DNA of 64,000 nt from Aureibacter tunicatorum (GTDB lineage Bacteria; Bacteroidota; Bacteroidia; Cytophagales; Cyclobacteriaceae), in contig NZ_AP025305.1 in assembly GCF_036492635.1 (NCBI RefSeq), positions 992,001 to 1,056,000 on the forward strand, given 5' to 3'. The translations under genes were made by a program, and so were the position numbers. Within the stretch, counting starts at the first letter, position 1, and each line of letters begins with the position of its first letter. Of the stretch, positions 43,704 through 52,546 are shown piece by piece. The notes beneath the pieces were generated by a model that had not been told where the DNA came from, did no database searches, and saw only the letters and a list, made by a program, of their open reading frames with translations.

Positions 43704-46529
43704 TTATTCCAGACTGCTCAGCAGTTGTTCAAGAGCGTATTCATCAGGAATGAGAACTTCTCTTGCTTTGCTTCCTTCATAAGGTCCTACGATTCCTGCC
43801 GCTTCAAGTTGATCAATGATTCTGCCGGCTCTATTGTAACCAAGCTTCAATTTACGTTGAAGCAAGGAGGTACTTCCTTGTTGATGGGATACAATCGTTC
43901 TGGCAGCTTCTTCAAATAAAACGTCCCTATCCGAAAGATCAAGATCTCTATTTCCACCATCGGAATCATCGGAAGTGTATTCAGGCAACGAATAAGCTGA
44001 AGGATAGGATTTTTGCGCAGCAATGAAATTGCATAAATCCTCTACCTCTGGCGTATCGATAAACGCGCATTGCAATCTGGTCAAATCAGATCCCATTGAC
44101 AATAGCATGTCTCCCTTTCCAATTAACTGTTCGGCGCCTCCGCAGTCTAGTATTGTACGAGAATCTATCTTGGAGGTTACTCTGAAAGACAACCTTGCGG
44201 GGAAATTGGCTTTAATGATACCTGTGATGACATTGACTGAAGGTCTTTGTGTCGCTACCACCAAGTGAATACCAATGGCTCTGGCTAGCTGCGCAAGCCT
44301 GGCAATCGGAGTTTCGACTTCTTTGCCGGCTGTCATCATCAAATCGGCTAACTCATCAATCACTAATACGATATATGGCAAGAATTTATGGCCCTTTTCA
44401 GGGTTGAGCATTCTTGATTTGAATTTCGAATTGTACTCGATAATATTTCTACAATGAGCTTCCTTTAGCAAATCATATCGTTGATCCATTTCTACACAAA
44501 GCGAGTTAAGCGTATTGATAACTTTTGTTGTGTCGGTGATGATCGCTTCTTCGCTGTCAGGAAGCTTGGCTAGGTAGTGTTTCTCTATTTTATTGTAGAG
44601 TGTTAGTTCCACTTTTTTAGGATCCACCATTACTAGCTTTAACTCTGAAGGGTGTTTTTTATAAAGCAATGAAGATAGTATGGCGTTTAGGCCAACTGAT
44701 TTACCTTGCCCTGTAGCACCCGCCATAAGCAAGTGAGGCATTTTTGCCAAATCGGTGATGAATACGTCATTGGAAATAGTTTTTCCTATGGCTATGGGAA
44801 GAGCCATTTTGCTTTCATTCAAAAACTTGTCGGTGGCAATGACAGATTTCATGGATACCGCTTCTTTGTGGGTGTTTGGAACTTCTATTCCTATAGTTCC
44901 TTTACCAGGTATGGGAGCAATGATTCTAATGCCTAAAGCTGACAGACTTAATGCAATATCATCTTCCAAGTTTTTGATTTTTGATATTTTCACTCCCGCT
45001 TCAGGCACGATCTCATAAAGAGTAATTGTTGGTCCAATGGTCGCTTTGATGGAGCTTATGCCAATTTTGAAGTTAACAAGTGTCTCAACAATCTTGTCTT
45101 TATTCTCTTCAAGCTCCTCTTGGCTGACAGTCTTTTTGCTCTGAGGCCTTTCAATGAGCAGGTCTACATCAGGGTATTGATAATTTCCCAACTCTAAAGT
45201 TGGGTCGAACTCATCTATGTCTGTTCCAAGCTTTTCTTCTACGAGTTTTTTACGTTCGGTTTCGACAGATGTGAGCGTTTCGTTTTTTTCTTCATTGATG
45301 GTAGTGTCTTCCACAGCTAGCGTTAGTTCAGAGGGTGCTTCGCTCTTTTTTGCTTTTTTCGAACTGGTTGAAGCGTCAGGAAGGTCAAGAATTATTTCAG
45401 TTTTTTTTTCAGGTAAGTTTTCTTGAGGCTTTTCCGAAGTGCTTACATTTACATTTAGTTGGATATTTGAATTAATATCAGGGTCTTTTGTTGGCAATGG
45501 GTTTTGAGAAAAATCATCGTTTATTGGCGTAGTCGCTGGTGCATCTAATTCATGTGCAATGATTGACTCTTTAGCAAAATCATCAACAAGTTGTTTGTCC
45601 AAGTTGTCCTCATTAGACGGACTTTCTGAAGAACTATTCTTTATAGTGCTTTTAAGCGTGATATTGTCCAACATTTCTTCCTCGCTTTGATGCTCTATAG
45701 ATAGGTCGAACATATCATCACCTTCCTTATTCATGGCGGCATTTTCCCTTCCTTCGTGAGAAAAAACTTTTCGCGTCAGCACATTGACTTCGTCTGGAAG
45801 TTTTTCTTTGGATTGTTCGACTTTCACTTCATCAGAATTATTCGTTTCATTCTGAGTTTGTTTAGCTTTTGGCTCTTTAGGAGAAGCCTGAGGAGTATCC
45901 GGAAGCTTGAAAGCCGTAGTATTCAAATTGAAGAAATAAACGACGAATATGACTAAAGCAAAAAGCAAAAATAACAGTGTCCCCCATCCTACTAAGCCGT
46001 TGAACAGAGTTGCTAGCTCAAAGCCAATTCCTCCTCCCATGAAACTCATCTCATTAGGTGTTGAGTTTTCAAGATTCATGTATCCGAATAGCATGCTTAT
46101 CCAGATGGTCATGAAGGATATGAATTTGAATGCTTTGTAAATTGGAAACACTTCTTTTTGAACCAATAGCTTGAAGCCTATTAAGAAAATCAAGGGATTG
46201 ATAAGGAATGCCGAGATCCCAAACCATTTGTAGATGAAGATAAACGAGGCAAAAGCACCCAGTAAGCCAAGCCAGTTTTCAATCTCTTGTCCGGAGCTTT
46301 GAATGCTTTGGTCGAAAATTGCTTGTAGCACGCTCTGATCAGCTTTGCCTGTGAATAAAAAAGAGACAAATGATACGCTAAGAAATACGGATAATATAAT
46401 CAGAAAAAGCCCAGTTGAAAATTTGAATTTTGGGTCATTAAAAAAGCTAAAATTAAATTTAAACTTTAGTTTTCTTTTAGGTTTGGGCTCTTGCTTAAAA
46501 TGGTTTGATTTATATGTGTTTTTAGCCAT
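43704..46529 (-). CDS. ftsK: DNA translocase FtsK
   Basis: A 941-residue protein. The first 220 residues hold about five membrane helices and a basic start. Residues about 220-470 are a long, acidic, disordered linker with PKEPKAKQ-type repeats. The motor has the Walker A motif GATGQGKSVG and the Walker B segment IVLVIDELADLMM. The C-terminal gamma winged-helix domain (from about 880) reads LQRKLKLGYNRAGRIIDQLE and binds KOPS-like sequences. FtsK pumps chromosomes through the division septum and activates XerCD. It is upstream of the lolA-like gene. Confidence 0.96.
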   Translation of the reverse strand: MAKNTYKSNHFKQEPKPKRKLKFKFNFSFFNDPKFKFSTGLFLIILSVFLSVSFVSFLFTGKADQSVLQAIFDQSIQSSGQEIENWLGLLGAFASFIFIYKWFGISAFLINPLIFLIGFKLLVQKEVFPIYKAFKFISFMTIWISMLFGYMNLENSTPNEMSFMGGGIGFELATLFNGLVGWGTLLFLLFALVIFVVYFFNLNTTAFKLPDTPQASPKEPKAKQTQNETNNSDEVKVEQSKEKLPDEVNVLTRKVFSHEGRENAAMNKEGDDMFDLSIEHQSEEEMLDNITLKSTIKNSSSESPSNEDNLDKQLVDDFAKESIIAHELDAPATTPINDDFSQNPLPTKDPDINSNIQLNVNVSTSEKPQENLPEKKTEIILDLPDASTSSKKAKKSEAPSELTLAVEDTTINEEKNETLTSVETERKKLVEEKLGTDIDEFDPTLELGNYQYPDVDLLIERPQSKKTVSQEELEENKDKIVETLVNFKIGISSIKATIGPTITLYEIVPEAGVKISKIKNLEDDIALSLSALGIRIIAPIPGKGTIGIEVPNTHKEAVSMKSVIATDKFLNESKMALPIAIGKTISNDVFITDLAKMPHLLMAGATGQGKSVGLNAILSSLLYKKHPSELKLVMVDPKKVELTLYNKIEKHYLAKLPDSEEAIITDTTKVINTLNSLCVEMDQRYDLLKEAHCRNIIEYNSKFKSRMLNPEKGHKFLPYIVLVIDELADLMMTAGKEVETPIARLAQLARAIGIHLVVATQRPSVNVITGIIKANFPARLSFRVTSKIDSRTILDCGGAEQLIGKGDMLLSMGSDLTRLQCAFIDTPEVEDLCNFIAAQKSYPSAYSLPEYTSDDSDGGNRDLDLSDRDVLFEEAARTIVSHQQGSTSLLQRKLKLGYNRAGRIIDQLEAAGIVGPYEGSKAREVLIPDEYALEQLLSSLE

Positions 46530-46548
46530 TTAATGCTTAGTTTTTTCT

Positions 46549-46585
46549 AAAAAAAATCTGCTCATAAGCATTCGCCACGAGCAGA
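46549..46585 (-). terminator. Terminator after the threonine aldolase gene
   Basis: TCTGCTC pairs with GAGCAGA around a 15-nt loop, followed by a run of seven or eight T on the minus strand. It lies between threonine aldolase and ftsK. Confidence 0.72.
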
Positions 46586-46652
46586 GTAAAATCAGTTTTC
46601 AATATAGTTTAATTTATATTGATTTGGGGTAAAATGTGAATTAATTTAAGAA

Positions 46653-47681
46653 TTATAATTCCAATTTTTTGATTCGCTCTATTGCTTCATTAATTTCATT
46701 TGAATTTAAATCCAAGTGAGTAACGAAGCGAATATTCTGGCCTCCAAAATGAACCGCTTGAATATTGATTTCTTTTAACTTATCAAGAAATATTTCAGGA
46801 GTTATTAGCTCCTTGAGCGTGATAATGACAATATTTGTTTCCGGCTCTATTATTTGCTCTACAAATGATGTTTTGGAAAGTTCACTTGCGAGAATTTTAG
46901 CATTGTTATGATCAGTGGCAAGTCGCTCAACATTGTTTTCAAGAGCGTAAATTCCAGCGGCGGCCATAAAACCTGCTTGCCTCATTCCCCCGCCGAAAGC
47001 TTTGCGAATTCTTTTTGCTTTTTTGATATGATCCGTTTTGCCAATAAGCAAAGAACCAACAGGTGCTCCCAATCCTTTGGAAAGGCATATTGAGATGGTA
47101 TCGAATATTTCTCCGTATTGTCTAGGATTTTCATTTTTGGCGACTAGCGCATTGAATAGCCTTGCTCCGTCAAGATGAAATGCCAAGCCTTGCGATTTTG
47201 CCAGCGAGCTTAATTCTTCGAGTTCTTTCCAGTCATAACAAGCCCCTCCTCCTTTGTTCATAGTGTTTTCAACTGAGATAAGGCTAGTGTTGGGAAAGTG
47301 AATATCATCTTTTTTTATAAGTTCTTGGGCTTGTGTTGCATTGAATCTTCCTCTGTCTCCATTAGCTAGCGCAACCGAACACATGGAGTTGAAAGCTATA
47401 CCACCACCTTCATAATTGTAAATGTGCGATTTGCTATCGCATATAACTTCATCTCCGGGTTGAGTATGGAGCTTGATGGCGATTTGATTGGTCATGGTTC
47501 CAGATGGACAGAAGATCGCTGATTCCATTCCAAACATAGCAGCGGATAAGTTTTCTAATAACTTCACACTAGGATCTTCTCCAAAAACGTCATCTCCTAC
47601 TCTTGCTTCCACCATAGCTTGAAGCATTGCTTCAGATGGTTTTGTGACTGTATCGCTTCTAAAATCAAGTAATTTATTCAT
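46653..47681 (-). CDS. ltaE: Low-specificity L-threonine aldolase
   Basis: A 342-residue PLP enzyme of the beta-eliminating lyase/threonine aldolase group. The start FRSDTVTKPSEAM is diagnostic; HLDGARLFNA supplies the PLP-contacting Asp and the PLP Lys is in SICLSKGLGAPVGSLL (about residue 200). It splits L-threonine or L-allo-threonine into glycine and acetaldehyde. It is monocistronic with a candidate promoter and its own terminator. Confidence 0.93.
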   Translation of the reverse strand: MNKLLDFRSDTVTKPSEAMLQAMVEARVGDDVFGEDPSVKLLENLSAAMFGMESAIFCPSGTMTNQIAIKLHTQPGDEVICDSKSHIYNYEGGGIAFNSMCSVALANGDRGRFNATQAQELIKKDDIHFPNTSLISVENTMNKGGGACYDWKELEELSSLAKSQGLAFHLDGARLFNALVAKNENPRQYGEIFDTISICLSKGLGAPVGSLLIGKTDHIKKAKRIRKAFGGGMRQAGFMAAAGIYALENNVERLATDHNNAKILASELSKTSFVEQIIEPETNIVIITLKELITPEIFLDKLKEINIQAVHFGGQNIRFVTHLDLNSNEINEAIERIKKLEL

Positions 47682-47729
47682 CAGGGTAAAGGTTGTTCGT
47701 TAGGTAGTGATAAAAAATTCTATCAATTG

Positions 47730-47759
47730 CAAAATTATGCAAAGTCGTCATATATTCAA
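47730..47759 (-). promoter_or_regulatory. Candidate Bacteroidota-type promoter of ltaE
   Basis: On the minus strand TTG (47759-47757) and TAATTTTG (47737-47730) are 19 nt apart, a good match in spacing. The start codon is about 49 nt downstream. Confidence 0.5.
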
Positions 47760-47844
47760 CATTGCATTTTATTGAAAAAAGCCGAAGATTCAAACTCTTG
47801 CTTAATCACTATAAAATTTTGAAAAATTAAACGTAAAATTGAGT

Positions 47845-48756
47845 TTATTGGAATTTGACGAATTTGTTGAATTCAGAATAACTTTCCCATTTTGATCTTA
47901 ATTCGATCAAGGCTTCGGCAGGATTATCAGTTGCTATTATATCGACTCCTTTATCTATGAGTTCGCTGTAGATTGTTGTGGCGCCATCAGCCGCTTTTTT
48001 ATCTATTTCTCCAAATGTAGCCATCATGCATCTGATTCCTTTTTCATGGAGGAAGCTGTAAAATTCAGGTTTTTGAGCTGAAAGACCAGTAAATGCAATC
48101 ATTCTATCATCAGGAATACCTGCTTGTTTAAGCTCAAAATAATCGCTCTTGTCTATGATGGTAACAGAGATCATTAACTCAGGAGCGTATTTGTGAACGG
48201 TTTGGGCATCGTCGACATTGTAAGTTATGATAGCGCAGTAAGGAGCCATGTTCATTTCTCTTACTTTATCAATAACTTTTTCGAAAGAAAGCCCCTTTTT
48301 TAGATCCAAGGTTAAAAATACTTTATCCTTTGCCCATTTCAATGTCTGGTAATAGGTGGGTATTTTGAAATTCGTTTTCATGCCATCATTGTCAACCAGA
48401 TATAATTTACTGATTTCCTCATAAGTTTTCGAGCCAAGCTCTCCTTGTCCATTTGTAGTGCGATCCAAAGTGTTGTCATGCATAAGAACTAAAGAGTCGT
48501 CTTTAGTTGTCGCGATATCGCACTCAATAATGGTTGGACCAAATTGGGTGTTGTACTCGAAAGTTTCAAGGCAATTTTCTGGAAATCCAGGATATGGTCC
48601 TCCTCTGTGAGCGCTGACCATCGGCATGGATTGTTTTTCTACGTATGAGAAGAGTTCATAGGTGTCATTTAAATTGTTCAGAGTGAAATAGTAATTACCT
48701 TGATTCTGGCAAGAAGCAAAGGTTAATAAAGCAAAAAATAGGATTATGTTTCTCAT
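47845..48756 (-). CDS. GDPD family phosphodiesterase lipoprotein with complete active site
   Basis: About 303 residues. With the start at 48756 the lipobox is FASC (C16); an earlier ATG at 48780 overlaps the neighbour. The active site is complete: SAHRGG (H50, R51), FPENCLETF (E60), IIECDIATT (E78, D80), VLMHDNTLDRTT (H93) and a later TLDLKKG segment. It should cleave glycerophosphodiesters in the periplasm. It is last in a minus-strand unit behind the App1-like gene and a second GDPD (48764-49681), to which it is clearly paralogous throughout, including the FTLNNLNDTYELFSY start. Confidence 0.9.
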   Translation of the reverse strand: MRNIILFFALLTFASCQNQGNYYFTLNNLNDTYELFSYVEKQSMPMVSAHRGGPYPGFPENCLETFEYNTQFGPTIIECDIATTKDDSLVLMHDNTLDRTTNGQGELGSKTYEEISKLYLVDNDGMKTNFKIPTYYQTLKWAKDKVFLTLDLKKGLSFEKVIDKVREMNMAPYCAIITYNVDDAQTVHKYAPELMISVTIIDKSDYFELKQAGIPDDRMIAFTGLSAQKPEFYSFLHEKGIRCMMATFGEIDKKAADGATTIYSELIDKGVDIIATDNPAEALIELRSKWESYSEFNKFVKFQ

Positions 48757-48763
48757 GATATAG

Positions 48764-49681
48764 TTATTTATACTCAACAAAATTAGGAAATGATTGACTA
48801 TTAATGATTAAAAAATTCAGTTCTTTGGATACTTCCACGGGCCTGTCCGTTGAGATGATATCTACGCCTAATTGGACCATTTCGATATATAGATCATCAT
48901 CTGTTTTTTTTGCTTTTTCATCCAATTTTCCTGCTGCTTTGATGATATTCATGATACCCTTGCCATGCATGAAATAGTAGTATTTTTCAGATTTTGTCTT
49001 TTTCCCTGTATAGGCAATCATTCTCTTGGGATCTACGCCTGTTCGGTGAAGTCTCTTGTATTCTGTGGTGTCGACAAGGTTTACGGATATCATCACGGTG
49101 GAATCCAGAGAATCTATGGCCATGGCTTCTTCCACGTTTCTGGCAACTATGCATATATAGTTCAAGGCATCATGTGCTTTGACTTGTTCTAAAAGTCTGT
49201 CAAAAGGGATATTGTGTCTTGGGTTGATAATCAAGAAGGCTCTGCCATTGGCCCAGTCGAGCATTTCGGATAATGTCGGTATTTTATAAGGGGTGTTATT
49301 GCCCAGATAGTCGATTAGTTCCAGTCGTTTCAATTCTGGATAAGTCATTTCATGGATATTGCCTATGCCATTGGTTGTTCTGGAGAGCGTGTCATCGCGA
49401 AATATGAAAACGCTGTCGTCAGCAGAATAATTCAATTGGCATTGTATGACCATAGGGCTGAATTGCATCATGTATTCAAAGCTTTCGATAGCATTTTCCG
49501 GATACCCTTTGTATTTTCCTCCTCTGTGAGCGAGAACCATTGGAAAACTCTTTTTAGGGTCGTAAGTAAACAACTCGTATGTTTTCTCAATAGTATCAAG
49601 CTTGAAGTGATACTTTTTCTTTTTTTCACAAGCCAAGGCTATGATGCTGATGAATATAATGATGGCAATTTGTTTAATCAT
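48764..49681 (-). CDS. GDPD-like lipoprotein with replaced active-site residues (pseudoenzyme candidate)
   Basis: A 305-residue lipoprotein (lipobox ALAC, C18), paralogous along its length to the adjacent 47845-48756 protein. The first His and Glu remain (LAHRGG, H52; YPENAIESF, E62), but the metal-binding E-x-D is Q80-C81-Q82 and the catalytic second His is R95 in FIFRDDTLSRTT. The LDLKKG segment of the intact copy is LIINPRHN here. The frame is intact and the fold segments are well kept, so it is under some constraint but is unlikely to be a normal phosphodiesterase. It may bind a ligand, partner with the intact copy or regulate it. It sits between the App1-like gene (8 nt) and the intact GDPD (7 nt). 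Confidence 0.88.
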   Translation of the reverse strand: MIKQIAIIIFISIIALACEKKKKYHFKLDTIEKTYELFTYDPKKSFPMVLAHRGGKYKGYPENAIESFEYMMQFSPMVIQCQLNYSADDSVFIFRDDTLSRTTNGIGNIHEMTYPELKRLELIDYLGNNTPYKIPTLSEMLDWANGRAFLIINPRHNIPFDRLLEQVKAHDALNYICIVARNVEEAMAIDSLDSTVMISVNLVDTTEYKRLHRTGVDPKRMIAYTGKKTKSEKYYYFMHGKGIMNIIKAAGKLDEKAKKTDDDLYIEMVQLGVDIISTDRPVEVSKELNFLIINSQSFPNFVEYK

Positions 49682-49689
49682 TGGTGGCT

Positions 49690-50613
49690 CTATAGTCTTT
49701 CATGTAATTCCTCTGACTTGTTAAACAATAAAAAATTGATCTGGTTTTCCTTACAATATTTTTGAAGGTGAATTGTCGCTTTTTGTTTCTTTATCGCTTG
49801 ATGGATGAATACAGCATCTATTTTTTTTGGGTGGTTGATGAGCGCTTGAAAGAAAATAAGCGGATCGTGTTGAGTATTATCGCCTATCAGTACAAATCTT
49901 TTTTTAGGAAACTTTTCTATAAGAAACTCAATTTTGTCGTATTTGTGCATGTGAGAGCCGTACCCTGACCTAAGCAGATCGCTTAGCTTTTTCAATGTTT
50001 TAAGCAAATATACACCTTTGGGAAAGTTGTTGATAGAGCTGAAGTCCAGTAAGAAGTCGTACAGATTCCACTCGCTGCTTGACACATAAAAAAAAGCTTT
50101 GGATTGCTCGACTTCCCATTTTTTATATATTTTGCTGATGTTTTTGACAGGTTTTCTGCTGAAGGCATTTTTGGTTAGTTGAAGAAATACTTTTCTGAGG
50201 ATTTTCGTAGAATAGGATTTAAGTATGGTATCGTCTATATCCGATATGATTATGCTTTCGCATTTATTCAATACTAAAAATTCACCTATACCGGCATGTG
50301 TGGTCGTTTCATTTTCTTGCCATTCAGCTTTATAGGTATGCCATCCGTCAGAAAGCTTTTCGTAAGGAATGCAAGCTTCGAAATAACCATTGTTATTGGT
50401 AATGAAGGTTTTTGAGCCTGATTTCATGCTTATTTTTATTTCAATACCGGGCAGAGGCTTGAGGGAAAAGCGATTGAGGGTGTTTCTGAAATTATTTAAA
50501 ATTCCATGGCTTGATTTTAATGGGGCAATATGGTAGTTCTTAAAGGCGTGGCCTTTTAAAAAAATCTCGTTAGAATTGGCAAAACCTCTATAACATTCTA
50601 TTTTTATGGGCAT
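49690..50613 (-). CDS. App1-like (DUF2183) phosphatase
   Basis: A 307-residue protein with a HAD-type motif DIDDTILKS (about residues 126-134, D-x-D-x-T/D), then FVLIGDNTQHDP as the last motif and a Ser in FYVSSSEWNLYDFL. This order matches the App1/DUF2183 family, in which the yeast member is a phosphatidate phosphatase that yields diacylglycerol. It is first in a unit with the two GDPD genes, and a diacylglycerol-kinase-like gene is divergent 36 nt away, which supports a lipid role. The N-terminal 120 residues (beta-rich, with IEIKISMKSGSKTFIT) are a separate domain. Confidence 0.85.
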   Translation of the reverse strand: MPIKIECYRGFANSNEIFLKGHAFKNYHIAPLKSSHGILNNFRNTLNRFSLKPLPGIEIKISMKSGSKTFITNNNGYFEACIPYEKLSDGWHTYKAEWQENETTTHAGIGEFLVLNKCESIIISDIDDTILKSYSTKILRKVFLQLTKNAFSRKPVKNISKIYKKWEVEQSKAFFYVSSSEWNLYDFLLDFSSINNFPKGVYLLKTLKKLSDLLRSGYGSHMHKYDKIEFLIEKFPKKRFVLIGDNTQHDPLIFFQALINHPKKIDAVFIHQAIKKQKATIHLQKYCKENQINFLLFNKSEELHERL

Positions 50614-50649
50614 TGTCTAATTTTTTTCTGAAATTTATTAAAAATTGAT

Positions 50650-51588
50650 ATGTCTATGCAAGGTAATTCCGATAATCTGCTTTTTGTTGTAAATCCGATT
50701 GCTGGAGGACAAGATAAAGAACCTTTTTATAAGGCTTTATCTAAAATTGTCCAAAGACATAAATTCAATTATTCAATGTTCCACACTACTGGCGAGGATC
50801 AAGACGAGGTGGAAATTTTGCAGTTGTTGGATACTGGTCAATTCGCTAAGATCGTAGCTGTCGGAGGTGACGGAACTGTCAGAATGATAGCGAATTTGAT
50901 TAAGGGCCGAAAAGAATCCATGGGTATAGTGCCTTTTGGCTCTGCTAATGGATTGGCGACTGAACTTATGATCTCAACGGATCCACTACAAGCTTTAGAG
51001 GTAATTGTGAGCAAAGGAGTCGTCAAGGCGGTTGATTTGTTGATGATAAATGAAAAACATTATTGTTTGCATTTGAGTGATGTGGGAATCAACGCTCAAT
51101 TAATCAAGCGTTTTGAAGAAGACAGCAAAAGAGGTTTTTTGGCTTATGCGAAGCAATTTTTTAAGACTCTTCCATCATCGAAAAAAATACGGTACAGCAT
51201 TATTGCCGATGGTGTGGAATTCAAGGGATCGGCTTTTATGATCGTATTTGCAAATGCGCAGAAATATGGCACGGGAGCTATTGTCAACCCACATGGAAAG
51301 TTGGATGATGGCAAATTCGAGATTTGCATATTGAAGACGCTTACGGCGATGACTTTACTGAGGTCGTTTGCTTCGATATTTATTCCTGACAAAGTCGACA
51401 TGTCAGACATGAAGTTTATACAATGCGCGGAAGCGGAAGTGACGTTTAGAAAAAACAAGCCTCAAACTTTCCAGATAGATGGAGAATTAATGGAAGAGAC
51501 CACCTCTTTGACGATGAAGTCTTTGAAAAATATTTTGAATTTGATCGTTCCTGACGATGCTCAAATGTTAGAGAGCTCTTTTGTCTGA
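50650..51588 (+). CDS. Diacylglycerol kinase-like / YegS-type lipid kinase
   Basis: A 312-residue protein with the nucleotide-binding IVAVGGDGTVRMIAN motif (GGDGT) after NPIAGGQDKEP and GIVPFGSANGLA. These are the standard DAGK catalytic-domain signatures. The lipid substrate (diacylglycerol, phosphatidylglycerol or another) is not determined by sequence. It is divergent from the App1-like gene, whose yeast relative would make diacylglycerol. It converges on the yjjG-type gene with the stops directly adjacent (51588/51589). Confidence 0.9.
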   Translation: MSMQGNSDNLLFVVNPIAGGQDKEPFYKALSKIVQRHKFNYSMFHTTGEDQDEVEILQLLDTGQFAKIVAVGGDGTVRMIANLIKGRKESMGIVPFGSANGLATELMISTDPLQALEVIVSKGVVKAVDLLMINEKHYCLHLSDVGINAQLIKRFEEDSKRGFLAYAKQFFKTLPSSKKIRYSIIADGVEFKGSAFMIVFANAQKYGTGAIVNPHGKLDDGKFEICILKTLTAMTLLRSFASIFIPDKVDMSDMKFIQCAEAEVTFRKNKPQTFQIDGELMEETTSLTMKSLKNILNLIVPDDAQMLESSFV

Positions 51589-52284
51589 TTAGAAAATCTT
51601 AAGCAGTTCGCTTAAGCATGATATTTCAAAATTAGGCCTTACATTATGAGGTATAGCATTGGGGTTGTAATAAACAGCAGATATGCCGGCATTCAAGGCT
51701 CCAAGAATGTCAGCTTCCAGATTGTCGCCTATCATAATGGATTCTTCAGCATTTGCTCCTGCATTTTTCAATGCGTATTTGAATATTTCTTCATGAGGCT
51801 TTCTGTAAGCGCAATGTTCTGATGTCACTACAGAGTTGAAATATGGAGAAATCCCACTGGTTTCCATTTTAATGCTTTGCACATCAATAAATCCATTGGT
51901 GAGGATATGAAGTTGATATTTGCTGTGCAATGCTTTTAGAACTTCCTCTGCATAGGGCATTAAATTTCCTCTTCTTGGACAGATATTTAAAAATTCGTTG
52001 TTGATATTTGAAGGAATTGAAGCGGGAGAAACTCCTAGTTCGCTAAGCACGATCTTGAATCGAGTTTTTCGGATTGTTTCTTTGTCTATCTGATGCAAGT
52101 TGTATTCAGTCCACATTTTTTTATTCACACTCATGTATTTAGCGACAAAATCCACAGGTGTAAACCCAGCCAAACTATCCATAGAATGCTTGTCGTAAAG
52201 ATGTTCTAGAGTTTGTTGACAGTTTTTGTCAAAGTCCCATAAGGTGTGGTCAAGATCAAAAAAAATGTGCTTGATGTTTTTCAT
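51589..52284 (-). CDS. yjjG: YjjG-type HAD phosphatase (pyrimidine 5'-nucleotidase)
   Basis: A 231-residue HAD-like phosphatase. HAD motifs: FFDLDHTLWDF (D-x-D-x-T), HILTNGF, RKPHEEIF (Lys) and MIGDNLEADILGA. YjjG-type enzymes hydrolyse non-canonical pyrimidine nucleotides such as dUMP and 5-fluoro-dUMP. It is encoded alone, with a 262-nt divergent intergenic region ahead of the GH92 gene; no clear promoter was found there. Confidence 0.87.
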   Translation of the reverse strand: MKNIKHIFFDLDHTLWDFDKNCQQTLEHLYDKHSMDSLAGFTPVDFVAKYMSVNKKMWTEYNLHQIDKETIRKTRFKIVLSELGVSPASIPSNINNEFLNICPRRGNLMPYAEEVLKALHSKYQLHILTNGFIDVQSIKMETSGISPYFNSVVTSEHCAYRKPHEEIFKYALKNAGANAEESIMIGDNLEADILGALNAGISAVYYNPNAIPHNVRPNFEISCLSELLKIF

Positions 52285-52546
52285 GACAAGTGCTTCTGAT
52301 TTAGTACAATACTAATCAAAAAAGCTTCCGAATCCATGCTATTCTGTTTTAAATTTTTGCTTGAAAAACATAGTTGCAATAAGCCATATTTCGAGAATTG
52401 TGAAAAAATACCCTCAAAATCGTCATCATATTATGATTTTTTCACAATGTAACCCTTATGTAATCGTTCTGGAAACGGCATTTACACCCAGCGGATTTAT
52501 GTTTGGTGTATAGACTTTTATTTCCATAAGCGTAAAAGAAAACAAC

